Shown here: in pieces, positions 1-6,996 of the stretch
How positions within the stretch are numbered: position 1 is the stretch's first letter
Layout of the letters: every line of letters begins with the position of its first letter
DNA from: Candidatus Olsenella pullistercoris
Lineage (GTDB): Bacteria; Actinomycetota; Coriobacteriia; Coriobacteriales; Atopobiaceae
Reading direction: 5' to 3'
Assembly (NCBI GenBank): GCA_019116525.1
Contig: DXBM01000019.1
Span: forward strand, 22,348-86,347
DNA length: 64,000 bases
Position numbers and translations under genes: made by a program
Notes under the pieces: model-generated
Seen by the model: only the letters and a program-made list of their open reading frames with translations
Databases searched by the model: none
What the model was told of the DNA's origin: nothing

Positions 1-645
1 TTCTACCAGCTCAAGATAAACCTCGCCATGGAGGCGAACGAGGCAGTCGCAACACTCGACGCGAGCCTCGCGGACGAGAGCGCGCCCGCCGACGTCGTTT
101 CGCTCGTGGACGTCATCGCCGCAAACGTCGCGCAGCTCTCCAAAGACATCTCCATGGAGCAGGTCGAGGAGTGCGTTCGCCTCATCGCGGGCGCTCGCAC
201 GGTCTTCTCGTTTGGCTGGGGAAACACGAGCATTGTGGCGGAGGACTTCGCCCAACGCGTCATGCGCTACGGTGCGAACACCTTCACGAGCGACAACATG
301 GAGTACATGATGCGCGGCATCGTCCTGGGCTCCACGGACGACGTCCTCGTGGCCTTCAGCCGCTCCGGAGAGTCGATCTACACGGCAGAGTGCTGCAAGC
401 TCGCGCGCGCAAACGGTCTCAAGGTCGTCGCCGTCACCGGAGACGAGCGCTCCTCCGTGGCGAAGCTCGCCGACCTTGTTCTTCTCGTCCGCCCCATGAA
501 CGACGTCATGAACACCTGGGGCAACACCTCGCACGCCTACGAGCTCGTGCTTGTTGACATCCTGCTCTACTTCCTCAAGGACCGGCTCTCCTCCTTCGAG
601 CTCGGTACCAAGAGCGAGGCTATTCTCGGCCAGTTCAAGAACTAG
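1..645 (+). CDS. RpiR/MurR-family transcriptional regulator, C-terminal part (5' end outside window)
   Basis: The reading frame is open from base 1, so the true start and the N-terminal helix-turn-helix lie before the window. The first residues (FYQLKINLAMEANE) match the linker that follows the HTH in RpiR proteins. The rest is a SIS domain, with the sugar-phosphate-type stretches FSFGWGNTS and AFSRSGES and a later VVAVTGDERSS. An internal ATG at 28 has no good ribosome site and is rejected as the start. RpiR proteins sense phosphosugars and control sugar operons. It converges on the transketolase pair 764-2550 and probably regulates it, which is inference from position. Confidence 0.85.
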   Translation, partial: FYQLKINLAMEANEAVATLDASLADESAPADVVSLVDVIAANVAQLSKDISMEQVEECVRLIAGARTVFSFGWGNTSIVAEDFAQRVMRYGANTFTSDNMEYMMRGIVLGSTDDVLVAFSRSGESIYTAECCKLARANGLKVVAVTGDERSSVAKLADLVLLVRPMNDVMNTWGNTSHAYELVLVDILLYFLKDRLSSFELGTKSEAILGQFKN

Positions 646-763
646 CCCGTCGAGAAGAACGTCCCGTCACGCCCCTCCGACGCGCGGCGCGGCGCCTGCG
701 CGCTCGAAACAAGGAACGGGGCCGCCCCGCAGGACGACCCCGTCGCATCCCTCTCGGCACGTA

Positions 764-1687
764 CTAGAGCGAGCGTGCCACCTCAACGATGTGCGCGACG
801 GAGAGGCCGAGCTCGTCGAGCAGCTCGCTTCCGTTGCCAGACTTGCCAAAACGGTCCTGGACGCCAACGCGGCGCACGGGAACCGGACAGCGCTCCGAGA
901 CGAGCTCCGCCACGGCAGATCCCAGCCCACCGATGACCGAGGCCTCTTCCACCGTCACGATCGCACCCGTCGTGCGAGCGCAGTCGAGGACCAGCTCCTC
1001 GTCAAGCGGCTTGATCGTGTGCATGTTCACGACACGAGCCTCAACGCCGGCGCCCGCCAGCTCCTTTGCCGCCTCGAGGGCACGAGGGACCATCATGCCA
1101 CACGCGATGATGGAAAGGTCTGACCCCTCGCGCAGCACCTCCCCCTTCCCCAACTCGAAGTGATAGCTCTCGGGATCGTGGACGGTCGGCGAGGCGAGGC
1201 GAGCCATCCGCAGGTACATTGGTCCCACGTGCTCCGCCGCCGCAAGCGTTGCCGCGCGCGCCTCGACGTCATCGGCAGGCACGACCACGGTCATGTTGGG
1301 CAGGGCCCGCATGAGCGCGATGTCCTCCATCGCCTGGTGAGTGCCGCCGTCCTCGCCACAGCTTGGGCCTGCGTGCGTGCCCACGATCTTCACGTTGAGG
1401 TTCGAGTAGCAGACGGTATTTCTCACCTGGTCGAACGCCCTGCCAGTCGCAAAGACCGCGAACGTCGTGGCAAAGGGAACCTTCCCGCACGAGGCAAGGC
1501 CGGCAGCGGTTCCGACCATGTCCGCCTCGGCGATGCCCATGTCGAAGAAGCGCTCGGGGCAGGCGCCCTTGAACGCTGCCGTCTTAGTGGCTCCGGCGAG
1601 GTCGGCGTCCAGGACCACAACGTCAGGGTTCCTCTCGGCAAGCTCGACCAGCGCGTTTCCGTACGCAACTCGGGTTGCTTCGTTCAT
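764..1687 (-). CDS. Transketolase, C-terminal subunit (split transketolase)
   Basis: This 307-residue protein holds the pyrimidine-binding and C-terminal domains of a two-subunit transketolase. The catalytic-glutamate segment reads GIAEADMVGTAAGLASCGK, and the C-terminal domain has VTVEEASVIGGLGSAVAE. The enzyme moves a two-carbon ketol unit between sugar phosphates using thiamine diphosphate in the cytoplasm. It follows the N-terminal subunit (1738-2550) on the same strand after about 50 bp, and the hexuloisomerase-like gene leads the operon. A second split transketolase lies at 57361-59137. The specific substrate is unknown; ordinary pentose-phosphate shuttling or a dedicated ketose phosphate are both possible. 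Confidence 0.9.
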   Translation of the reverse strand: MNEATRVAYGNALVELAERNPDVVVLDADLAGATKTAAFKGACPERFFDMGIAEADMVGTAAGLASCGKVPFATTFAVFATGRAFDQVRNTVCYSNLNVKIVGTHAGPSCGEDGGTHQAMEDIALMRALPNMTVVVPADDVEARAATLAAAEHVGPMYLRMARLASPTVHDPESYHFELGKGEVLREGSDLSIIACGMMVPRALEAAKELAGAGVEARVVNMHTIKPLDEELVLDCARTTGAIVTVEEASVIGGLGSAVAELVSERCPVPVRRVGVQDRFGKSGNGSELLDELGLSVAHIVEVARSL

Positions 1688-1737
1688 GCTCTCTCCTTGG
1701 GTTAGCTGGCGGTGCCAGCGACTTGACGGTGGCTCGG

Positions 1738-2550
1738 CTACAGGGCGGCTATCTCGGCGAGGGCAGCGGCTGCCTGCTCCGCACTGGGTGCCGTTCCGTG
1801 CCAGCCGACTTGGTTCTCCATGAACGAAACCCCCTTGCCCTTCACCGTCTCGCAGACGATGAGCGTGGGACGTCCGCTCGTTCGCTTCGCCTCGTCGACG
1901 GCGTCACTGATCGCCTGGCAGTCATGGCCGTTGACCGTGAGCACGCTCCAGCCGAAGGAGCGGAACTTCTCCTCAACAGGACGGATGCTCATGACCTCGT
2001 CGTTAGTACCGTCAATCTGCAGGTTGTTGTGGTCGAGCAGGGCGATGACGTGGTCGAGGCCATAGTGAGCGCTGCTCACGGCCGCTTCCCAAATCTGCCC
2101 CTCCTGCACCTCGCCATCCCCCATCACGCAGTAGACGTAGTAGTCCTTGCCGTTCAGACGACCGGCAAGCGCCATGCCATTGGCCACGGAGAGCCCCTGG
2201 CCGAGCGATCCCGTGCCCATGTCAACGCCGGGAGTGTCGTTCATGTTGGGGTGACCCTGCAGGTGGGACGTGCTCTTACGCAGGGTGAGCAGGTCCTCGC
2301 GCGGGAAGTAGCCGCGCTCCGCGAGCGCAGCGTAGAGCGCCGGTGCCGCATGGCCCTTGGAGAGGACGAGGCGATCGCGATCCTCCCAGCGCGGATCCTC
2401 CGGTCGCACGTTCATCTTCTCGAAGTACAGCGTGGCAAGGATGTCGCACACAGAGAGCGATCCGCCCGGATGGCCCGATCCGGCGGCGGCAATCGACTCG
2501 ATGATGTCACGACGCATGGCCTTGGTGACGGCCCTCATGTCGTTCTTCAC
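1738..2550 (-). CDS. Transketolase, N-terminal (ThDP-binding) subunit
   Basis: This 270-residue protein is the diphosphate-binding half of a split transketolase. The ThDP/metal motif runs from GDGEVQEGQIWEAA to DHNNLQID, spaced as in the family. The substrate loop GSGHPGGSLS and the segment VLSKGHAAPALY are also present. It is useful only with the C-terminal subunit encoded next in the same operon. The hexuloisomerase-like gene starts the operon about 35 bp upstream. The protein is much shorter than fused transketolases (about 660 residues), as expected for the split form found in many anaerobes. Confidence 0.92.
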   Translation of the reverse strand: MKNDMRAVTKAMRRDIIESIAAAGSGHPGGSLSVCDILATLYFEKMNVRPEDPRWEDRDRLVLSKGHAAPALYAALAERGYFPREDLLTLRKSTSHLQGHPNMNDTPGVDMGTGSLGQGLSVANGMALAGRLNGKDYYVYCVMGDGEVQEGQIWEAAVSSAHYGLDHVIALLDHNNLQIDGTNDEVMSIRPVEEKFRSFGWSVLTVNGHDCQAISDAVDEAKRTSGRPTLIVCETVKGKGVSFMENQVGWHGTAPSAEQAAAALAEIAAL

Positions 2551-2584
2551 GTTCTTCTCCTTTGGGACGTTGGATTTGGCGAGG

Positions 2585-3139
2585 CTACTCGAGATTCGAG
2601 TGCCGGGAGAACATCTCCTCGTTCGAGCTCGAGCGCTCCATCATTGTGAGGACAATGGCGTCGCCCGCAATGAGAATCCCCTGCTCGAACAAGGAAGCCA
2701 TCGGCTGAACGGACGTGAACGCACTGTCCTGCTGGTGCTTGCTCGGTGCCTTGAGCGTAATGGTGCCCTCCGCCATGCTCGCAAGCGGAGAGCCGGGCGT
2801 GCCCGTGAAGACGAGCACCTTGCCGCCCAGGGCGTGCGCCTTCTCGGCAATGTCCACGAATTGCTTGGTCGCCCCGGAGCCGGAGCATATGACGAGCAGG
2901 TCGTCCGGACCAAAATTGGGCGTGTTCGTCTCTCCGAGCACATAGACCTCGCGGCCCATGTGCATGAGGCGCATCACAAAGGACTTGCCGGCAAAGCCCG
3001 CGCGACCGAGCGCGTGGAAGAAAATCTTGTCGGCTCCTTCGATCAGGGTGATTGCCCGCTCCACCTCCTCCTCGCTCACCTGGGAGAGCAGTGCGTCAAG
3101 CTCAGAGAGGATCGTGCGAGCGCTGTCTTGAAATCCCAC
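2585..3139 (-). CDS. SIS-domain sugar-phosphate isomerase, 6-phospho-3-hexuloisomerase-like
   Basis: This 184-residue single SIS domain has the length and layout of 6-phospho-3-hexuloisomerase (HxlB/PHI). The N-terminal helix LSELDALLSQVSEEEVERAI is followed by FFHALGRAGFAGKSFVMRLMHMG and VICSGSGATKQFVDIAEKA. PHI converts hexulose-6-phosphate to fructose-6-phosphate. No hexulose-phosphate synthase (HxlA) is visible in the window, so a different ketose or aldose phosphate is possible. The gene leads an operon with the split transketolase, suggesting isomerisation followed by a transketolase step. The family call is firm; the exact reaction is inferred. Confidence 0.75.
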   Translation of the reverse strand: MGFQDSARTILSELDALLSQVSEEEVERAITLIEGADKIFFHALGRAGFAGKSFVMRLMHMGREVYVLGETNTPNFGPDDLLVICSGSGATKQFVDIAEKAHALGGKVLVFTGTPGSPLASMAEGTITLKAPSKHQQDSAFTSVQPMASLFEQGILIAGDAIVLTMMERSSSNEEMFSRHSNLE

Positions 3140-3218
3140 CTGTTCCTCCTATCCGCGCGGCGGGATGCCTCCCGCCCACTCTTGGCACGTAGTCACGCAG
3201 CCGGGTTGCCTGCGCTAT

Positions 3219-3438
3219 GTGAAGTATTACTCTGTGTGTAGTGTAACGCACTGCGTGAAGTTTTACTCTGTGAATTGCATTTCCATTTTCTTTAGGTAAT
3301 CACACCGTTTACCGTTAGAAATGAGCCGTTCAGAGCTGTATACAGCCTATGCGCCCGTGAGAGCGCGAGGTTTTGCTCCACATGGAAGCGCTCATTGGAT
3401 AGAATCGCTTTGTCAGTAACTCGGAGTTTTGCTCTGTC
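3219..3438. promoter_or_regulatory. Repeated operator-like boxes in a divergent promoter region
   Basis: The 325 bp between the hexuloisomerase-like gene and the EIIA gene hold two near-identical 18-mers, GTGAAGTATTACTCTGTG at 3219-3236 and GTGAAGTTTTACTCTGTG at 3255-3272, spaced 36 bp start to start. Two looser relatives follow: GCGAGGTTTTGCTCCAC at 3365-3381 and TCGGAGTTTTGCTCTGTC at 3421-3438. The first core, AGTATTACT, is nearly self-complementary. The array is likely bound by the RpiR regulator encoded at 1-645 and would control both divergent units. Binding is inferred from position only. Confidence 0.55.
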
Positions 3439-3464
3439 ATATGGAGCCCAACAGGAGGGGCAGC

Positions 3465-3992
3465 ATGGGACTGTTCGATTTCCTCAAGAAGGCAACTGAG
3501 CCGGCGATTCCGGAGGCGGTCCGCACCACGGGCGGGCCGGGCGTCGTTCATGCCCCCGCCACGGGTCGCGTCGAGCCCATGGCGAGCCTACCCGACCCCG
3601 TCTTCGCTGGCGGCGCGATGGGCCTCGCAACGGGCGTCTGGCCCGAGCGGGGCGTTGCATTTGCCCCCATCTCTGGCACGCTCACCATCGCCATGCCGCA
3701 CGCGTTCGGTATTGTGAATGACGAGATGGAGGTTCTCGTCCACGTAGGCGTTGACACCGTTGAGATGAACGGGGAGGGCTTCGAGGTCCTCGTCGAGAAG
3801 GGCCAACAGATCGAGGCCGGAAGTCCCCTCGTCACCTTCGACCGAGACAAGGTCGCGGCGGCAGGATACCCCGACGTCGTCATCACCATCGTCATGAGCA
3901 CGGCAGACGTTGAGGCGCGTGGTGGCAGCGCGAGCGCCTGTGCCGAGAAGCATATCGAGGCAGGTGCCCCGCTTATGCGCGTGGAGGGCTAG
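3465..3992 (+). CDS. PTS EIIA component, glucose family (EIIA-Glc/Crr type)
   Basis: A free-standing EIIA-Glc-type phosphocarrier of 175 residues that passes phosphate from HPr to an EIIB domain. It shows the expected histidines H79 in AMPHAFGI and H93 (phosphorylated) in LVHVGVDTVEMNG, with FAPISGTL ahead of them. The start is at 3465 because AGGAGGGG sits 5-7 bases upstream; upstream ATGs lack such a site. It is divergent from the hexuloisomerase/transketolase operon across a shared operator array, so it may serve the same sugar or be a general EIIA for IIA-less permeases. It resembles the EIIA at 46038-46565. Confidence 0.93.
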   Translation: MGLFDFLKKATEPAIPEAVRTTGGPGVVHAPATGRVEPMASLPDPVFAGGAMGLATGVWPERGVAFAPISGTLTIAMPHAFGIVNDEMEVLVHVGVDTVEMNGEGFEVLVEKGQQIEAGSPLVTFDRDKVAAAGYPDVVITIVMSTADVEARGGSASACAEKHIEAGAPLMRVEG

Positions 3993-4027
3993 CACGGCGT
4001 CGCCCCAGGCTCGGGCGGCGCGAGGAG

Positions 4028-5236
4028 CTAGGCAGGCCGCGCAATCAGCGAGACGACAATCCACAGGCCGATGAGAACCAGGGAGAGGACAATCTCCGCG
4101 CGCACCTCCTGGCCCAACGTGTAACGTCTGAGCTGCGGGAAGATCCTCCTCAGTGGACGACGATCCAAGATCAGTGCGCACCAGGTCGCAAACAAGGGAA
4201 TCATGAAGCCCGCGTAGGAATAGGCCAGGTACCACAGCGGCCAGCTCGCGTTCTCGGGCGTGGGATCCACGATTGCCATCACGCATCCGGCGATAAGAAC
4301 GACCAAAAAGAGCACGCAGAGGATGTCCCAGGCCACGCCCACGGGCCTCGGCACGCGAGCGAGCATGGAGCAGAGGCGCTCGCGCAGGCCAGGCCTCTCG
4401 AACGTGGGCGGCTCCGACGGGTCGCCCTTCTCGGCAGGAATCGCTTTGAGCAGGGCGTCCCTGAGCTCGCGGGGACCGGCATAGCGCGCGGCGGGGTCGA
4501 ACTGCGTGGCGCGGACGATGACCTCGCGCACGCCCTCCGGGATCCCCGACCCCGTGAAGCCGCCCTCGCGGTCGCGCGCCGTGGGCTCGCGACCGGTGAG
4601 GCAGAAGAAGAGCAGCATCCCGAGGGCATAGACGTCGCTCGCCACAGAGGTCTGCCCAAAGCCGAACTGCTCCGGCGGGGCGTACGCGCGCGTGCCGAAC
4701 CGAACGGTGTCGCGCTCCGCGCCCTCCTTGTACGAGCGCGCAATCCCCAGGTCAATGAGGGTGACACCGCCCTCCGAGACCATGACGTTGCTCGGCTTGA
4801 GATCTCGGTGGACGAGCGGCGGGTCAAAGCTCTCGGAGAGTTCCGCCACGGCTTCGCAGAGCTCCGGGAAGAGACGCAGGGCGAGCGTCAGGCGAGCGCC
4901 GGCGTTCGCCGCGCCGCGGATTTCCTCGGCAAGCGTCTTGCCGCTCACGTGCTCCATCACCACCACGAGCCGGCCGTCCTGACGGCTGCAGTCCACGATG
5001 CGCGGAAGGTGCGGAAGGCGCCGTCCCGCACGCTGCGCCTCGAGAACCTTCTCGTACACGTCGCCCAGCCCGGGGGCGAGGCGCTTGCGCACAAAGGGGC
5101 CCAGCTCGGCGCCGTTTTTGCCCACAAAGTAGACGCGCTCCGTGGTCTCGAGGTCGCCCTCCTTGAGCACGGCGTCCACGCGATAGCAGCTGTCGCGCTC
5201 GAGCGCGGCGAGATAGTTTGAGAGTTCATCTTCCAT
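4028..5236 (-). CDS. Membrane-anchored Ser/Thr protein kinase
   Basis: A 402-residue Hanks-type kinase. The catalytic loop HRDLKPSN lies at residues 143-150, with N150 binding metal. The DFG motif is DLG (TLIDLGIARS, D162), and the activation segment ends in APPEQFG. No classical glycine-rich loop is evident; VRKRLAPG near residue 50 may hold the ATP-binding lysine. After a linker at about 280-300 come hydrophobic segments at roughly 305-330, 340-355 and 380-398, which put the kinase domain in the cytoplasm. There is no extracellular PASTA sensor, unlike PknB. A small HTH gene and an FxLYD gene lie upstream on the same strand, but a large palindrome separates them from it. Confidence 0.9.
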   Translation of the reverse strand: MEDELSNYLAALERDSCYRVDAVLKEGDLETTERVYFVGKNGAELGPFVRKRLAPGLGDVYEKVLEAQRAGRRLPHLPRIVDCSRQDGRLVVVMEHVSGKTLAEEIRGAANAGARLTLALRLFPELCEAVAELSESFDPPLVHRDLKPSNVMVSEGGVTLIDLGIARSYKEGAERDTVRFGTRAYAPPEQFGFGQTSVASDVYALGMLLFFCLTGREPTARDREGGFTGSGIPEGVREVIVRATQFDPAARYAGPRELRDALLKAIPAEKGDPSEPPTFERPGLRERLCSMLARVPRPVGVAWDILCVLFLVVLIAGCVMAIVDPTPENASWPLWYLAYSYAGFMIPLFATWCALILDRRPLRRIFPQLRRYTLGQEVRAEIVLSLVLIGLWIVVSLIARPA

Positions 5237-5273
5237 GCGGCAATCCTAGCATAGGGATACTTTGCATGGCCGC

Positions 5274-5354
5274 AAAAAACTACAGAAAAGTGGCGCCCGG
5301 TCTTTCGCCAACAGGCAAAACACCGGGCGCTGACCCACTTGTCTGTAGTTTTTT
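5274..5354. terminator. Long nested palindrome, probable bidirectional terminator
   Basis: The outer arms AAAAAACTACAG (5274-5285) and CTGTAGTTTTTT (5343-5354) are perfect complements. The inner arms GCGCCCGGT (5293-5301) and ACCGGGCGC (5322-5330) are also perfect. Either strand would end in a run of U after a stable stem, so it can terminate in both directions. It lies between the HTH gene and the kinase gene, which read the same way, and would separate or attenuate them. Confidence 0.65.
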
Positions 5355-5364
5355 CGGCCGCCGT

Positions 5365-5784
5365 CTAGCAGATGGTGCGCTCCCCGAAGCGGTAGAGCTC
5401 CTCGTTGACCTTCTGCAGGGAGCACCCTCGGTCAATGCAGAAGATGATGATCGCGTCGCGCCGGTCCTTGCAGTAGAGCTCGGAGGCGCCCGCCGCCGTG
5501 AGCGCCCGGTTGGTCTCGCGCAGGGTGAGCGCCATCGCAAAGGCGATCTGCAGCACCTTGTCACGGCTCGGGTGGCGCGTGCCCTGGAAGATCTGGTAGC
5601 CAAAGGTGTCGTTGAGGTTTGCCATGCGCACCACGCGCGAGCGCTCGAGGCCCTTCTCGGCGAGGAGCTGGCCCAGGTACTCGGCGAGGGTGCGGCCGCG
5701 CGGGTCGCGCTCGTCAAGGTAGGACTCTATGCTCGGCGCGGAGAGGAGCTCGTCCAGGAGCTCCTCGGTCAGCGGCTCGCTCAT
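5365..5784 (-). CDS. Small helix-turn-helix (XRE-like) protein next to a Ser/Thr kinase
   Basis: A 139-residue protein. Residues about 35-100 look like an XRE-type HTH: LAEYLGQLLAEKGLERSRVV, a turn, then NLNDTFGYQIFQGTRHPSRD and KVLQIAFAMAL. The C-terminal part (LYCKDRRDAIIIFCIDRGCS) is not a domain I recognise. No membrane segment or signal peptide is seen. It lies directly upstream of a Ser/Thr kinase in the same direction and may be its phosphorylation target or partner, which is inferred from neighbourhood. The DNA-binding call is moderate; the function is unknown. Confidence 0.65.
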   Translation of the reverse strand: MSEPLTEELLDELLSAPSIESYLDERDPRGRTLAEYLGQLLAEKGLERSRVVRMANLNDTFGYQIFQGTRHPSRDKVLQIAFAMALTLRETNRALTAAGASELYCKDRRDAIIIFCIDRGCSLQKVNEELYRFGERTIC

Positions 5785-5811
5785 GGGCGCCCGGCCTCCC
5801 TTCTCGCGGGG

Positions 5812-6273
5812 TTAGAACCCCGTGACGTCAATGAGCTCGAAGGTCGCCACCTCGTCCGGCGAGGCGGTGCCCACGGCCTCGAACTTCCACGTGCCGCCCG
5901 GCTGCAGGTTGTTGGTGTTGGCAAGCGCCGTCCCGATCTGAGCCCCGTCGGCATCGTAGAGGTTGTACTCGACCTGAATGTAGCTCACCTCGTTGTCGGT
6001 GTTGTTGGTCAGCGTGCCATTGATGAAGACGCCGTAGGGATTGGACGGGTCCAGCTGCTCGTCTGTGACGGTGTAGGGCTCCTGCTCCTCCGCCGGCTGT
6101 TCCTCGGGGGCCGCCTGATTCGTTCCAGCGGCGGCGTCGGCAGAGTCGCCCGTCCCTGTCGTGCCCGTGCCTGAGCCGCCGCCCATCATTGAGCCCACAC
6201 CCCCGATGACGACAAGTGCAACGAGCACAATGAGCACGGTCCTTCCGATTCCCCGCTTGCCCTCTTTAGCCAT
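5812..6273 (-). CDS. Membrane-anchored FxLYD-domain protein
   Basis: A 153-residue protein. A short basic start (MAKEGKRGIGR) and a hydrophobic segment at about 12-30 (TVLIVLVALVVIGGVG) form an N-terminal anchor. A low-complexity Gly/Thr/Ala/Glu linker follows to about residue 70. The outer domain is FxLYD-like: GTLTNNTDNEVSYIQVEY, then NLYDADGAQIGTALAN and NLQPGGTWKFEA. Such domains are extracytoplasmic beta-sandwiches of unknown binding role. There is no lipobox cysteine, so it is probably a single-pass protein rather than a lipoprotein. It sits 27 bp upstream of the HTH gene on the same strand. Confidence 0.8.
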   Translation of the reverse strand: MAKEGKRGIGRTVLIVLVALVVIGGVGSMMGGGSGTGTTGTGDSADAAAGTNQAAPEEQPAEEQEPYTVTDEQLDPSNPYGVFINGTLTNNTDNEVSYIQVEYNLYDADGAQIGTALANTNNLQPGGTWKFEAVGTASPDEVATFELIDVTGF

Positions 6274-6531
6274 GAACGTTCCTTTCCTCGTGCCCCTCGC
6301 AGGGCGATTCTCCTGGCACGTCCCACGGTATCGGCCAGTGCGAACGATTTCATTAGCTGAGAGCTAATCAGAGGTGGTAGCCCAATTCTGAACAGCCGAA
6401 AAGGGAATACGCTGCCAAGAATTCCAAAGGAGAAGAAGCTGCGCTCGATGGGCGCTGCCTGGTTCGTCTCGTACGCCTATCGCACGCCGCGATGAGAGCG
6501 AGCCTGCAGGCCCCCTTCGTCTCCAAATCCC

Positions 6532-6763
6532 TTACAGCCTCACGCCCGCCAGCGCAGGGCTGCCGAGCACGTACCGTTCGATCGGGGTCTGTTCCCCGCA
6601 CCCGTAGAGCAAACCCGCCGCCTCCGGGCAGAGCGCTCGGAGCAGCCGGTTAAGTTCCGGTCTACCTCGCCGGGGAGAGCCAGCGGCCCGCCCACTCGTT
6701 CACGGGGGCGCACCGCGCGATTTCGCTGGCTTGCGGAAGAGGCTGTTCGGGCACAGCCGCCAT
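6532..6763 (-). pseudogene. Frameshifted small gene remnant of unknown function
   Basis: The 6274-6996 gap has no intact gene, but one stretch looks like broken coding sequence. From an ATG at 6763, behind a good GGAGG site, a frame with coding-like codon use reads MAAVPEQPLPQASEIARC and on to WAGRWLSP. After a CCCC run the sense continues in the next frame as ELNRLLRALCPEAAGLLYGC to a TAA at 6532. The span of 232 bp is one more than a multiple of three, fitting a single-base insertion. A joined product would have about 76 residues. I recognise no family. A sequencing error could also explain it. The rest of the gap shows nothing I can support. Confidence 0.35.
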
Positions 6764-6996
6764 CGAACACCTCCAATTAACATAATTCAGGCCCGGTGAC
6801 ATGCTACGCAGCGGTCATCCCGGGCCCATCTGGTACATAAGCTACCTGTTTACGCGAATTCCAACAAGCGGCTCTCCGGGCCGCCATCATGCCATCACCC
6901 CCTCGGGTCCGCCGCGCCCGGGACCGCGGGCGCCAGCGCTGTGCACGCGTCCGGCGCGGTATGCTAGACGGACGCTTCGTTCGCACGGGAGGTCCC

